A stretch of DNA of 64,000 nucleotides from the NCBI RefSeq assembly GCF_003933735.1, contig NZ_RSED01000011.1, forward strand, positions 62,001 through 126,000, written 5' to 3'. This DNA is from Aquabacterium soli. Lineage in GTDB: Bacteria > Pseudomonadota > Gammaproteobacteria > Burkholderiales > Burkholderiaceae_C. Below, piece by piece: positions 17,116-26,239 of the stretch. Below the pieces are notes generated by a model, which saw nothing but the letters and a program-made list of their open reading frames with translations, was not told the DNA's origin and ran no database searches. Numbering within the stretch: position 1 is the first letter of the stretch; each line of letters begins with the position of its first letter. Position numbers and translations under genes: made by a program.

Positions 17116-17959
17116 TATTTTCTCCGGCCTTTGGCCTGTACAGGGTACGGTATCCGCCATTTGGCAAAGGCTCATCAAACACCTCGAAGAGATCCGAAGC
17201 CACGGCCAACTTCTTGAGCGTGGCATGGCCCTGTCGTTCTTTCATGTGCGTCACAGCCTCGGGCTCCTGCAGCCACGCAATGCGCCCCGCGTCGGCAAGG
17301 TAGGCCCAGCCATCGGCCCGATGCTTATGTTCAGCCACGTCTTTCAGAACCGAGACCAAAGGGCTGTGCTGTAACAGGATCAACTCGAAATGGCGCTGGC
17401 CTTCTTTGGACGCCATGAACGCGGCCATGGACTGCCCCACATCAATCAGCGCCATGGAGACAGATCGTAGATGTTCAAACATGGGCAGCACCCTGGCACG
17501 TTGCTCATCGAGATACTTGGCTGCCTCGCCCATCTTCTCCGGAGAGTCCGGTTGCCAACGGGGCATGAAATGGTGAATCAGGTCGTTGCGCTCGTCCACC
17601 ATGCGCTTCATGTCCGCACGTTGGGCCTCGTAGAACTCGCGGTCCCCAGAGGTGGTGAACGTGAATGACATCCAGACCTGGTTTTGCTCTTCCGGTTCGG
17701 CGTTTGGCTCACCCGCGTCAGAGAGGATGCCATCGGTGAATTGCTCAACCAACTTCCCCATCATCTGCTTGTGCGTTTTCTCAGTGCGTAGTTGCAACCG
17801 CTCCTCGAAATTCGACGTGTTGCCATCTCGCCTGTGGTTGGCCACAAGAAATTTCAGCAGTGCCTCGATCTGCTGAAACAACAGCACATTGCGGCCGACC
17901 TTGCGAAGCACCTCGTCACATGTGCTTTGGTTTGACAGGATCTGTTCCGATTCGTCCAT
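17090..17959 (-). CDS. HEPN-motif plus LOTUS/OST-HTH-like protein, putative RNA-targeting cargo
   Basis: 289 residues. The N-terminal two thirds are helical and contain RNDLIH (residues 124-129), an R-x4-H motif in the context ERNDLIHHF that is typical of HEPN ribonucleases. The C-terminal part (about 203-276: VLKDVAEHKHRADGWAYL, ITAW-like helix, LKKLAVASDLFEVFDE) resembles a LOTUS/OST-HTH domain, which binds RNA. The gene is antisense to the whole tra operon, between DUF4400 and the transglycosylase/traA genes. That is the position of hotspot HS1 in SXT elements as I recall it. A defence or toxin role is inference. Confidence 0.6.
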   Translation of the reverse strand: MDESEQILSNQSTCDEVLRKVGRNVLLFQQIEALLKFLVANHRRDGNTSNFEERLQLRTEKTHKQMMGKLVEQFTDGILSDAGEPNAEPEEQNQVWMSFTFTTSGDREFYEAQRADMKRMVDERNDLIHHFMPRWQPDSPEKMGEAAKYLDEQRARVLPMFEHLRSVSMALIDVGQSMAAFMASKEGQRHFELILLQHSPLVSVLKDVAEHKHRADGWAYLADAGRIAWLQEPEAVTHMKERQGHATLKKLAVASDLFEVFDEPLPNGGYRTLYRPKAGENIKTFGESL

Positions 17960-17960
17960 G

Positions 17961-18061
17961 TGGCTCTCAAATTCGGGTTGCTGGCGATGTCGGCGTACGC
18001 CAAGACGATGTCACGCACGGTGTGGGCACGGCCAAATCGGGGGCAAATGGCTCTGAAATTC
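17961..18061. repeat. Short direct repeat beside the cargo gene
   Basis: TGGCTCTCAAATTC (17961-17974) recurs as TGGCTCTGAAATTC (18048-18061) with one mismatch, 87 bases apart. A 60-codon plus-strand frame reads MALKF twice across it, but its GTG lacks a ribosome site. I take it as a repeat at the edge of the cargo insertion or a binding-site pair rather than a gene. The rest of 17960-18158 holds no recognised gene. Confidence 0.45.
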
Positions 18062-18158
18062 AGACCGATCGCCATGGCCGTTCGATTCGGAAAACAGCCC
18101 GCAAGGCAGCTGATGCGACAACCAACAATCGGCGTCTCTTAGTTACCCAGGAATTCAA

Positions 18159-18443
18159 ATGAAGAGTTTAAAGCCCGTCATCCACGCTCTGGAAATCCGG
18201 ATTCGATCCATGCGCAATGACCCAGTTGCGCAAATCGAAGCTGGCAGTACGTTTCAGACGTTCGCCGTAGGAGACAAGTTCCACCACAACATGTTCGATA
18301 CAAGCGCGTGGCACGACCTGCCACAAGAAGGAGAAGTCTTCTTCATCGTCGACAAAGCTCACGCCATTGCCGACATCGGCACTTACATCCATCACCTCGT
18401 GATTCTTTGCCTGGCGGCTGCAGCGCCTGATCACCTCGCCTGA
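18159..18443 (+). CDS. Hypothetical protein in the cargo spot
   Basis: 94 residues. AGGA lies seven bases before the ATG. No domain is recognised. The sequence (GSTFQTFAVGDKFHHNMFD, then GEVFFIVDKAHAIADIG) looks like a small beta-rich protein, and the last 15 residues are hydrophobic. A longer minus-strand frame (18168-18584) overlaps it, but the plus frame has better ribosome-site support. It is accessory to the HEPN/LOTUS gene region by position only. Confidence 0.5.
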   Translation: MKSLKPVIHALEIRIRSMRNDPVAQIEAGSTFQTFAVGDKFHHNMFDTSAWHDLPQEGEVFFIVDKAHAIADIGTYIHHLVILCLAAAAPDHLA

Positions 18444-18613
18444 GCCACACGGGCCATGCGACCAGCAAACTGGCGCCAGGCAGACTGCGTGTGCCATTGC
18501 GGGAGCTTGTCGAACTTCACCCGGAAAGTAGGCCATATGCAGGTGGCAACACGCGATCCGGGTACCGGACTTCCAGCAGTTCAATGCCTGTTTGGGTGAA
18601 GCCCAGTATCATT

Positions 18614-18648
18614 GCCGGGCCGCTGGTTCGTACCTCGGCCCGGCTTTT
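18614..18648 (+). terminator. Rho-independent terminator
   Basis: GCCGGGCCG (18614-18622) pairs with CGGCCCGGC (18636-18644), followed by TTTT. The loop is 13 bases. It lies downstream of the hypothetical gene at 18159. Confidence 0.75.
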
Positions 18649-18704
18649 CCTCCCTGAGCCGGTGGCGCACCGTGATGACAGCGATGCGTCTTGTGCTCGC
18701 TGAT

Positions 18705-18731
18705 CACCCGCTGATCGGCGGGCTTTTTTTT
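18705..18731 (+). terminator. Rho-independent terminator
   Basis: CCCGC (18707-18711) pairs with GCGGG (18718-18722) around a six-base loop, followed by C and eight Ts. It is the second of two tandem terminators isolating the cargo spot from the T4SS operon. Confidence 0.8.
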
Positions 18732-18909
18732 AGCTTGCGCAAATGGGACTCGTCCATCTTGGCCGTACCGCGTCAGTACTCGCCATGAACTGGCGTCGAA
18801 ATCCCCATGACAAAGCCCGCATTCACCCGTGACGATGCCGCACCCGGGCCCTAATCTGTACCCATGCGCTCACCCGAGCAATGCCGATTCAGAAACAGAG
18901 GTACGCACC

Positions 18910-19407
18910 ATGCTCACCGCTGCACCGCCCGGATTTCAGGCCTCTCGATACCCCGCAACCGTGGAAGCACTGCCATCAGACGTCATCGAAACACGGCTGT
19001 GGCTGGAAGAACATGTCTGGCTTTATGGCGTGCTCAAGTCCGATCACAACGTCGGCCCGATTTTTCGATTTCCTGACCTGATCAGTGCCTGCGTCTCGCT
19101 GATCTTCTCCGGACCTGAAGCGGCAAGGCAGGTCTTCGGTTTTCTCGGCACCGAGCTCGTGGCCCGATCGCCCAATACACCTCGCCGTCGGGAAGCCATG
19201 TGGCGACCGCAGTACGACTTGCTCCTTGAGTTGCAGCGCTCGCCCGCCAACAGGCACCCCAACCCGAAGTTTCAACTCGATCACTTGACCACCGCCTGCG
19301 TGGCGCTGTGTCAGCAGGCGGATGAGACCGGCGCCAGCGTCCTGCAACAAGCTCGCATCAACATGGCACAGCGCTTCCGCCCAGAGCACGCCACGCAGAC
19401 CCGCTGA
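18910..19407 (+). CDS. Hypothetical ICE protein upstream of the T4SS operon
   Basis: 165 residues from an ATG preceded by AGAGG. No domain is recognised. The middle (WLEEHVWLYGVLKSDHNVGP, then FPDLISACVSLIF) looks like a compact helical protein without a signal peptide, so it is likely cytoplasmic. It stands first after the terminators and may be a regulator or accessory of the transfer genes. Confidence 0.6.
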   Translation: MLTAAPPGFQASRYPATVEALPSDVIETRLWLEEHVWLYGVLKSDHNVGPIFRFPDLISACVSLIFSGPEAARQVFGFLGTELVARSPNTPRRREAMWRPQYDLLLELQRSPANRHPNPKFQLDHLTTACVALCQQADETGASVLQQARINMAQRFRPEHATQTR

Positions 19408-19605
19408 CGCCATCGGCAACCCAGCGCTCTGACACACACGTGGCATGAAGTATCTCCAAGCGATTCACGTGCCCTGACCACGCCAAGGCCGTCCAACCAC
19501 GGCTGACCTGAACAAGACCTTGATCGGCACCGTGCCGGTCTCACCCCGTCCGTCCCGCCGTGCAACGTGCATTGGCGGCCACATCGGTCTTGTTGGGAGT
19601 GCGCC

Positions 19606-20148
19606 ATGCAATGGGGTCTCTTGTCTGGATGTCTTACTTTGTTGAGCGTGCCGGCACACGCCCTGGCTTGCTGGGACGAGGCGGCGCAGCGATACGGCGT
19701 TTCATCGCAACTGCTGTATGCCGTTGCCAAGGTCGAGTCGCACCTCAATCCCAAAGCGCTCAACCTCAGCCACCGCCAACGCACGGGCAGCTACGACATC
19801 GGGCTGATGCAGATCAACAGCTCGAACCTGCCTGCGCTGGCACGGTTCGGCATCTCTGAGAGCGACCTGTACAGCCCCTGTACGAACATCCATGTGGGCG
19901 CCTGGCTGCTTGCTCAAACCCTGGCCAGGCAAGGCCTCAGCTGGGACGGTGTAGGCGCCTACAACGCCGCCTGCACCCAACTCAAGGGTGCGGCCTGTCA
20001 GAGTGCACGCAGGCGCTACGCCTGGAAGGTCTACCGGCAATTGCCCGCCTCGGCAATCCGGTCCACACAGGCCACCGCAGTACGGCCGCAAGAGCGCGCA
20101 GACGCAAAGCTGCCCCTCTTCATCCTTGCCGCTCGGGTGTCGCCATGA
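19606..20148 (+). CDS. Lytic transglycosylase (VirB1-like)
   Basis: 180 residues with a signal peptide ending near CLTLLSVPAHALA. The SLT domain has the catalytic Glu in AVAKVESHLNP, the GLMQIN motif and the VGAYNAA end motif. It cleaves peptidoglycan in the periplasm so the T4SS and pilus can pass. GGGAG six bases upstream supports this ATG over 19567. Its stop overlaps the ATG of the OmpA-like gene. Confidence 0.92.
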   Translation: MQWGLLSGCLTLLSVPAHALACWDEAAQRYGVSSQLLYAVAKVESHLNPKALNLSHRQRTGSYDIGLMQINSSNLPALARFGISESDLYSPCTNIHVGAWLLAQTLARQGLSWDGVGAYNAACTQLKGAACQSARRRYAWKVYRQLPASAIRSTQATAVRPQERADAKLPLFILAARVSP

Positions 20149-20825
20149 CGCGCGTACACGACATCGCCATGACCAGCGCCTCGGCAGCGGTGATTCTGTT
20201 TGCCTTCTCGTCGTGCACCTTGCCCGCCAAGCAGGGCCATGCAATCGAGACACCGCAAGCCAAGCCGAACGCGTCACACATCGCGCAGCTTGAACGTGGC
20301 CGAGATGCGTACTTTGCCCAGTGCGTCGAGCCTGCCTGTCCTACCACCACACCCAAGACACTGGCCGTGGCCGCGGCAGATCCGCAGACACAGCTTCAGC
20401 CCTCGATACAAGGCAACGCCCGCGCCCTTGAATCCGTCGCGCCAGCTGAAGTGAGCAAGCCTGCCCCGCTGCGCAAGCCTCAGGTGCTGGTCCTGGAGTT
20501 TGCAACCGACAGTGCGGTGCTGACACCCGCACACCGGACCTTGCTGACCAACGCAGCCAAAGCCCTGGGACGTGCCGAGCGTGTGCTCATCGTAGGACGC
20601 ACCGACAACGTCGGCCCCGATGCGCCCAATCAGGCCATCGCGCTGGCGCGGGCTGGTGCCGTTCGAGATCACATCAAGCGCGTCAGTCCCGCACAACCCA
20701 AGGACATCCGCATCGATGCCAGAGGACTGTGCTGCTACATCGCCAGCAACGACACACCCGAGGGCCGAGCCCGCAATCGTCGCGTTGAGGTCGTGTTCAC
20801 AGCCTCATCCGAGGGGGTGCCATGA
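20145..20825 (+). CDS. OmpA-family lipoprotein
   Basis: 226 residues. An N-terminal hydrophobic stretch ends in a lipobox-like FSSC, suggesting an outer-membrane lipoprotein. The C-terminal OmpA-like peptidoglycan-binding domain includes LEFATDSAVLTP, IVGRTDNVGPDAPNQAIALARA and ARNRRVEVVF (residues about 120-220). It probably anchors the transfer apparatus to peptidoglycan. It is coupled to the transglycosylase by an ATGA overlap. This gene is not part of the core F or SXT sets I know. Confidence 0.85.
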   Translation: MTRVHDIAMTSASAAVILFAFSSCTLPAKQGHAIETPQAKPNASHIAQLERGRDAYFAQCVEPACPTTTPKTLAVAAADPQTQLQPSIQGNARALESVAPAEVSKPAPLRKPQVLVLEFATDSAVLTPAHRTLLTNAAKALGRAERVLIVGRTDNVGPDAPNQAIALARAGAVRDHIKRVSPAQPKDIRIDARGLCCYIASNDTPEGRARNRRVEVVFTASSEGVP

Positions 20826-20944
20826 CACGCCAAGGCCCTCGCCCGCTCGCCCACCGCATCCCCTTCCTGAAACGTGCCTGCACGTTCGCAGGATCGCCCC
20901 CGCCTGCGTCAGGCCTTGACGCGCAACCCAGCCAGGAGATTCCC

Positions 20945-21358
20945 ATGCGCACAGCCATCATCCATCCCTTCACCCCTGTTCGCCCCTCTGTGCAGTTGGA
21001 CGGCCAGCAAAGCCGTCAATCCAACGACAGAGACACCAACAAGCCCCCGCACAAGCGCTGGCGTGTGGCCTCGGCGCTGGCCATGCTCGCCCTGGGCTTG
21101 GGGCTGTCCATGCCCGGCTTCGCCCTTGACCTGGTGGCCTTCACTGGCATCACCGGGCCGCTGACATCCGCCCTCGCCCAGATTTCCGCGCTGGGGCCTA
21201 GCGTCAAGGCCCTGGTCGGCTTCGTCGGTTTCGTGGTCGCCCTGATCTCGCTGTCGGCCCTGCGCAATTTCGGGCCGGTGCTGTTCTACGTGGGCCTGGC
21301 CATCTTCGGTGCGGTAGGTCTGGTGATCGCGGGCGCCATCATGGGCGCAGTCGTCTGA
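20945..21358 (+). CDS. traA: TraA-like pilin precursor
   Basis: 137 residues. AGGAG precedes the ATG at 20945. A long, charged leader of about 58 residues ends in a hydrophobic stretch and SMPGFA, where leader peptidase would cut. The mature part is about 78 residues with two hydrophobic helices, the plan of F-type TraA pilin. Two-helix pilins assemble into the conjugative pilus. The following genes are traL and traE, as in F. Identification rests on position and architecture rather than sequence identity. Confidence 0.75.
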   Translation: MRTAIIHPFTPVRPSVQLDGQQSRQSNDRDTNKPPHKRWRVASALAMLALGLGLSMPGFALDLVAFTGITGPLTSALAQISALGPSVKALVGFVGFVVALISLSALRNFGPVLFYVGLAIFGAVGLVIAGAIMGAVV

Positions 21359-21386
21359 GGTCAGCTCAAACCTGCAGGAGCCTGAC

Positions 21387-21686
21387 ATGCAAGCCGACAC
21401 CTACATCCCCCGTCGCCTGGATGACCCCTGGAAGATCGGCTTCTGGGACATCGATGTGGCCGCCCCGGTGATCTTCTTTTTCTTCGTCGGCTACCTGTCG
21501 GGCACCAAGCTGGCGTTTGCGGCCTGCGCAGGTGCGGGGATTTTCCTGTCGCGCTGGATCGCCCGCATCAAGGCCGACAAGCACCAGGCCTTCGCGATGC
21601 ACTGGCTGTACTGGCACCTGCCACCCAGCCCCATGACCGCGATGCGCGCCACCCCGCCCTCCCACATCCGCCGCATGGTCGGCTGA
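21387..21686 (+). CDS. traL: TraL, T4SS pilus assembly membrane protein
   Basis: 99 residues. The start YIPRRLDDPWKIGFWDIDVAAP matches the TraL signature (RRLD..P....W..D). Two hydrophobic segments (about 30-65) place it in the inner membrane, where it corresponds to VirB3. AGGAG precedes the ATG. It lies between traA and traE as in F. Confidence 0.93.
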   Translation: MQADTYIPRRLDDPWKIGFWDIDVAAPVIFFFFVGYLSGTKLAFAACAGAGIFLSRWIARIKADKHQAFAMHWLYWHLPPSPMTAMRATPPSHIRRMVG

Positions 21687-21700
21687 GCCTGGAGCACGCC

Positions 21701-22264
21701 ATGGACTTCGATCGACTCAACAGCGACATCAAGGAGATGCGTCGCCGCAACCGCAGCCTGGGGCTCGCGGTGGGCGTCCTGGCTTCGGGGCATGTTGTGG
21801 CGCTCCTCGTCATCCTCAACCTGATCGGCACGGTGCGCACGGTGGTCGTGCCACCCATGATCGACAAGACCTTCTGGGTCAGCCGAGACAAGGCCAGTGG
21901 CGAATACCTAGAGCAGATGGGTGGCTTCATGGCCTGGCTGGTGCTGGACGTCACACCTTCATCGATCGACTGGAAGAAAAACATCCTGCTCGGCTATGTG
22001 GAGCCGGACCAGTACGGCGCACTCAAGACCAGGCAAGAGGTCGAGGCCGAAAGGCTCAAGCGCATCAACGCCAGCACGATGTTCATGCCGCAGCAGTTGG
22101 TGCCCAGCGAGGACAAGCAAAGCGTCGTGGTGCGTGGCCGACTGCGCACCCTGGTCAATGGCTTTGAAACCGCCAACGACCTCAAGGCCTACCTGATCGA
22201 GTTCAGTTTCAACGGGGCACGCATGCACCTCAAAACCTTCAAGGAGGTTCCCAATGCGAGCTGA
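21701..22264 (+). CDS. traE: TraE, T4SS inner-membrane protein (VirB5/VirB8-position)
   Basis: 187 residues. One N-terminal transmembrane segment (LAVGVLASGHVVALLVIL) is followed by a periplasmic domain with PPMIDKTFWVS and VRGRLRTLVNG. This is the standard TraE layout. It forms part of the inner-membrane ring of the F-type channel. The traK start lies inside its last codons, so the two are co-translated. Confidence 0.92.
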   Translation: MDFDRLNSDIKEMRRRNRSLGLAVGVLASGHVVALLVILNLIGTVRTVVVPPMIDKTFWVSRDKASGEYLEQMGGFMAWLVLDVTPSSIDWKKNILLGYVEPDQYGALKTRQEVEAERLKRINASTMFMPQQLVPSEDKQSVVVRGRLRTLVNGFETANDLKAYLIEFSFNGARMHLKTFKEVPNAS

Positions 22265-23150
22265 TCTCAAGCCACGCCCGCAGCCCTCCACGGCGCCGGC
22301 AAGCCTGCTGCTGGCCATGGCGACAGCCGTTGGGATGGCAACGGCACCAAGCCCCGTTAGCGCGCTCCAGTTGGTCGAAGCCCGCGACGGTGTCTCCGTT
22401 GAGGCCATGGTGTCGATCAAGGAGCCCACACGCATCCGCATCGATGGCGCGCCCATCACCGATGTGTTCGGCAACATCTATTCGAGCAACTGTGCCAACG
22501 CTACAGCAGCAGCCGCCTCGACGAGTTCCCTGGCCAATGGCGCCCCTATCCCTGGCACCAACAGCCAGAACAGTCCGGCCATCAACCCCACGGGTGAATT
22601 GGTCCTCGAATGCGACAAGGACAAGGGCGAGGTCTACATCCGCCCCGTGGGCAAGTCCAGCAAGCCCATCAACCTGTTCGTCTCCAGCGCCCAGGCGACC
22701 TACACGCTGCTGCTGCATCGCTCGGACACCCCCGCAGACACCATCGTCATTCGGGATCCCAGTGCCAGGCTGCTGAAGCAGGACAACGCGAACCCAAGTC
22801 CCTCGGGCGTGTCATTGGGCACTTCGGCCAACCACATCCGAGCCATGAAGGCCTTGCTGGTGGCCATGGCCTCTGACCGGGTGCCTCCCGACATGCGGGT
22901 CGAGGAGGTCAACCGCATCGTCCCCCTGTGGCTCGAAGCGAGGCTGTCCCTGATGCGCCGCTATGAAGGGCGCGGCCTGGTCGGCGAGAAATACCTGCTG
23001 CAAAACATCAGCCCAACGTTGATGGTGCTGGCCGAGCAGGAATTCGACCGCGAAGGCGCCCAGGTCATGGGCGTGTCCATCGAGAACCACAACCTGCAAC
23101 CGGGAGAGACCACGAATGTGTTCGTGATCCGGCAGGAGGCCATGCGATGA
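22254..23150 (+). CDS. traK: TraK, outer-membrane secretin-like core protein (VirB9-like)
   Basis: 298 residues, starting after GGAGG within traE. A hydrophobic stretch near residues 17-35 acts as signal peptide. The body contains GEVYIRPVGKSSKPINLFVSS and TYTLLLHRSD, characteristic of TraK. With TraV and TraB it forms the core complex spanning the periplasm. Length is slightly above F TraK, with a low-complexity insert at about residues 75-110. Its stop overlaps the traB start (ATGA). Confidence 0.9.
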   Translation: MRADLKPRPQPSTAPASLLLAMATAVGMATAPSPVSALQLVEARDGVSVEAMVSIKEPTRIRIDGAPITDVFGNIYSSNCANATAAAASTSSLANGAPIPGTNSQNSPAINPTGELVLECDKDKGEVYIRPVGKSSKPINLFVSSAQATYTLLLHRSDTPADTIVIRDPSARLLKQDNANPSPSGVSLGTSANHIRAMKALLVAMASDRVPPDMRVEEVNRIVPLWLEARLSLMRRYEGRGLVGEKYLLQNISPTLMVLAEQEFDREGAQVMGVSIENHNLQPGETTNVFVIRQEAMR

Positions 23151-24703
23151 ACACGCCTTTCGACCAAGCGGCCAACGGCCGCGTCACCGGGTTGCCAGAC
23201 CGCATCAAGGGAGCCATGGGTAGTGCCCTTCAAAGGCTGTCTCCACGGCAGCGCCAGTACGTCACCCTGGCAGCCATCCTGGTATGTGGTGTCGGCTTGC
23301 TGTGGCTGATCTTTACCCTCACCGACACTCGCTCGCCCACCACAGACGCCAAGAACAACGGCAACGCGCAGCCTGCCACGGTTACCAACATCGGGGTGAT
23401 GCCGCCGGGACAACAGGTCAACCCGGTAGACCAATGGGTGGGCAACGCAGGCCGCAAGCTGGCGCAGTACGAGAACGAGCGCGATGAGCAGACCCGGCTC
23501 AACAAGGACAGGCAGGCGTTCGAGGCCCGCACCATGCAGCGCTTTGCCGAACTGGAACAAAAGCTCACCTCGGCCAGCCAGGCCGCCAGCATGCCCTCGG
23601 CACCCAACTCCGCAGCGGTATCGAACACGCCCGCTACTCCAGCGATGCCACCGGCATCCAGCCTGCCCCTTCCACCACCTCCGGCGTCCACCGCGCCGCC
23701 CCCGGCAAAGCTTCCGGGGCAGAGCGTCAACATTCCTCCACCGCTGCCTTCCTTCGGAACATCGCCCGGCACATCGCCCGCAGGCGCCATGCCCCTCGGT
23801 GATCCAGGCGTAGCACCGCAGGACAGGCCGCTCGATGCCCCGGTGTTGACCCGCGTTTCTCTGGTGGACCGGGAAACGGCCAAGGCCACTGCAACAGGCG
23901 CCACGGCAAGCACCACAAACAATGCCACACCCGGATCACCGTCAACGGCTGACACCCGAACCGTCTCAACCTTCCTGCCCGTCAGCTTCACGCGCGGCAC
24001 CCTGCTTGGTGGCCTGGATGCACCCACGGGCGGGCAGGCTCAGTCCAACCCGCATCCTGTCCTGATCCGGCTCTCGGACAACTCCGTCCTGCCCAACCGT
24101 TTTCGGGGGGAATACCGCGATTGCTTCGTGATCGCCGCAGGCTACGGCGACATCAGCTCGGAGCGAGCCTATCTGCGCACCGAGAACCTGTCCTGTGTCC
24201 GCCCGGACGGCGCCACGCTGGAAGTCAAGATCCAGGGCAGCGTCTATGGCGAAGACGGCAAGGTGGGCATGCGCGGGCGACTGGTCACCAAACAAGGCCA
24301 GATGCTGGCCAATGCACTGCTGGCAGGCGTGGTCAGTGGCATCGGCCAGGGCCTGGCGACTTCATCGACCACCTACAGCACCTCTGCCCTGGGCACGATC
24401 GCCAGCAACGGTGGCAGCGGCAGTGACGCCTACCGCGCAGGCATCGGCACCGGTGTCGGCAAGGCCCTGGACCGCCTGGCCCAGTACTACATCAAGCTCG
24501 CCGAGAACACGTTTCCGGTGATTGAAATCGATGCCAGCCGCGAAGTCGATGTGGTGATCACCAAGGGCGTGCGCATCGACGTGCCCATGTCGGCCAACGC
24601 CTACACCAGTACCGGCGGCACCCCCTCCAGCACGCTGGCGCGCTCGGCTGAGCCCGCACCCGAAGACCGCTACCTGAAAGCCGCCAATGATGACAACTAC
24701 TGA
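23147..24703 (+). CDS. traB: TraB, T4SS core-complex scaffold (VirB10-like)
   Basis: 518 residues. A single transmembrane helix near residues 40-60 is followed by a coiled coil (about 100-150) and a proline-rich spacer (about 160-230). A C-terminal VirB10-type beta domain contains [15 protein letters not shown] and [10 protein letters not shown]. It connects inner and outer membranes and opens the channel. It overlaps traK by ATGA, and its end overlaps the next gene by 17 bases. Confidence 0.93.
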   Translation: MNTPFDQAANGRVTGLPDRIKGAMGSALQRLSPRQRQYVTLAAILVCGVGLLWLIFTLTDTRSPTTDAKNNGNAQPATVTNIGVMPPGQQVNPVDQWVGNAGRKLAQYENERDEQTRLNKDRQAFEARTMQRFAELEQKLTSASQAASMPSAPNSAAVSNTPATPAMPPASSLPLPPPPASTAPPPAKLPGQSVNIPPPLPSFGTSPGTSPAGAMPLGDPGVAPQDRPLDAPVLTRVSLVDRETAKATATGATASTTNNATPGSPSTADTRTVSTFLPVSFTRGTLLGGLDAPTGGQAQSNPHPVLIRLSDNSVLPNRFRGEYRDCFVIAAGYGDISSERAYLRTENLSCVRPDGATLEVKIQGSVYGEDGKVGMRGRLVTKQGQMLANALLAGVVSGIGQGLATSSTTYSTSALGTIASNGGSGSDAYRAGIGTGVGKALDRLAQYYIKLAENTFPVIEIDASREVDVVITKGVRIDVPMSANAYTSTGGTPSSTLARSAEPAPEDRYLKAANDDNY

Positions 24704-25535
24704 CATGCGCCCGCCTCTGCGAGGCAGGCTCCAGGCCGTGACGCAGATCTGGGCTCTGTTCACGATGCTGGTCAATGGCATCGCCTGGGCAGGCGCCCCG
24801 CCATCGCAAGAGGCCCGCCTCCTGGCCACACTCAGGAAGGCCAACCCCAGCACGCGCTTCACCCAGGTGCTGCCTTCACCCATTGGCGGGCTGTACGAAG
24901 TCTGGATGAACGGAAACGTGGCCTATGTGTCGGCCCGCCAGCCGCGCTACTTCGTGTTCGGCCATGTCTTTGACACACAGACCATGACCGACATCACCGG
25001 ACCTCGAATGGCCCTGGCGGCCAGGCAGGGCGCGATGGCACCCGCTACGCCTGCCGCAACAACATCAGCACGGACATCCGCACCAACATCAGCCCCTATT
25101 GCCTTTGACCAACTGCCACTGGCAGACGCCATCAAGACCGTGCGGGGCAACGGTCAGCGGCAGATCGCCGTGTTCAGCGACCCCGGCTGCGGCTACTGCA
25201 AGCAACTGGAGCCGGAGCTAGCCCGGATCGACAACGTCACGGTCTACACCTTCATGCTGCCCTTTCAGGGTGAGGTAAAGCCCATCGCACTCTGGTGCGC
25301 CCCGGACCGGGCTCAAGCCTGGCAGCGCTACATGGTGCAGGGCGATGCCACCGCGATCAATGCCCCAGGGCGATGCGATCACCCCGTGGCTCGCAACCTG
25401 GCTTTGGCGCAGCGCCTTGGTGTTCAAGCCACGCCCACCCTGATCTGGGCAGATGGCAGCCGCACCGAAGGCTACGTCGATCACCAGGTGATCCAGGCTC
25501 GCCTGAAACCGGCCACCTCGGAGATTCAACCATGA
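24687..25535 (+). CDS. dsbC: DsbC-like thiol-disulphide isomerase of the T4SS
   Basis: 282 residues with an N-terminal signal peptide. A DsbC-type dimerisation region is followed, after an Ala/Thr/Pro-rich linker (about 110-140), by a thioredoxin fold with active site CGYC (168-171) and the cis-Pro loop QATPTL. It should fold the Cys-rich TraN, TraU and TraH in the periplasm. SXT-like elements carry dsbC near traC, which agrees. The start inside traB (24687) may be shifted to ATG 24705. Confidence 0.9.
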   Translation: MMTTTDMRPPLRGRLQAVTQIWALFTMLVNGIAWAGAPPSQEARLLATLRKANPSTRFTQVLPSPIGGLYEVWMNGNVAYVSARQPRYFVFGHVFDTQTMTDITGPRMALAARQGAMAPATPAATTSARTSAPTSAPIAFDQLPLADAIKTVRGNGQRQIAVFSDPGCGYCKQLEPELARIDNVTVYTFMLPFQGEVKPIALWCAPDRAQAWQRYMVQGDATAINAPGRCDHPVARNLALAQRLGVQATPTLIWADGSRTEGYVDHQVIQARLKPATSEIQP

Positions 25536-26218
25536 ACGCCCACGGTCACCTCGCTACCCGCGCCCACCCCGTGCGCCCGATCTGGCTTCTGGGATGCTTG
25601 CTGCTGAGCTTGTCGGGCTGCATGAACCTCTCCGGCCTGGGCGGCAGCTCCGATTACGCATGCAAAGCCCCGGACGGGGTGACTTGCACCTCGGTGTCGG
25701 GCACCTATGCCAACGCCGTTCAGGACAACCTGCCCGCCCAGGTGGCCAAGCGCCGCATGGCCGCCAAATCCAATGGCGAGCCAGGTACCAATCCTGCACC
25801 CGGGTCGCCACAGCCTCGCCTTGCACCAGCGCGGGCGTCCGCCAAAGCCACTGTCCCGCCCGTGGCGCAGTCTCCCAGCCTGGCGCTGCCCCTGCGCTCA
25901 TCGGCCCGGATCCTGAGGCTGTGGTTCAAGCCCTGGGAAGACGCAGACCGAGACCTCTACGACCAGGGCTATGTCTACGTCCAGATCGATGCGGGTCAGT
26001 GGCTGATCGACCACGCACAGCGCCAGATCCGTGACGCCTATGCGCCCATACGACCTCCGATCGGAGCCCCCGTCAAACCCGCCACGCCAGAACAGAGCAC
26101 CTCGCCCGTGCGGCCCGCAGACCAGCAGCGCCCGTCTCCATACACCCCGGACAACTCGGAAAGCCCTGACATCGGCCCCTTGCTGCCGCCCACCGACGGC
26201 CTTGCCCCCAGCAACTGA
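25532..26218 (+). CDS. traV: TraV, T4SS outer-membrane lipoprotein (VirB7-like)
   Basis: 228 residues. A lipobox LLSLSGC follows a hydrophobic signal, so the mature protein is lipidated and sits in the outer membrane. [13 protein letters not shown] gives the two extra cysteines typical of TraV. The C-terminal half is proline-rich. It stabilises TraK and TraB in the core complex. ATGA overlap with dsbC. Confidence 0.92.
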   Translation: MNAHGHLATRAHPVRPIWLLGCLLLSLSGCMNLSGLGGSSDYACKAPDGVTCTSVSGTYANAVQDNLPAQVAKRRMAAKSNGEPGTNPAPGSPQPRLAPARASAKATVPPVAQSPSLALPLRSSARILRLWFKPWEDADRDLYDQGYVYVQIDAGQWLIDHAQRQIRDAYAPIRPPIGAPVKPATPEQSTSPVRPADQQRPSPYTPDNSESPDIGPLLPPTDGLAPSN

Positions 26219-26239
26219 AACACCCTCAAAGGTTGCGCC

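Larger units (their letters stand above)
18444..18909. other. Intergenic region with two terminators
   Basis: No gene recognised. Two plus-strand terminators (18614-18648 and 18705-18731) close off transcription from the cargo side. The stretch after 18731 should contain the promoter of the downstream transfer operon. A minus-strand segment around 18590-18530 (LLEVRYPDRVLPPAY) looks protein-like but is interrupted, and may be a gene remnant. Confidence 0.4.

Noticed and set aside
18168-18584. A 138-codon minus-strand frame
   Set aside because: It overlaps the plus-strand ORF at 18159, which has a ribosome site. Composition looks like a shadow.
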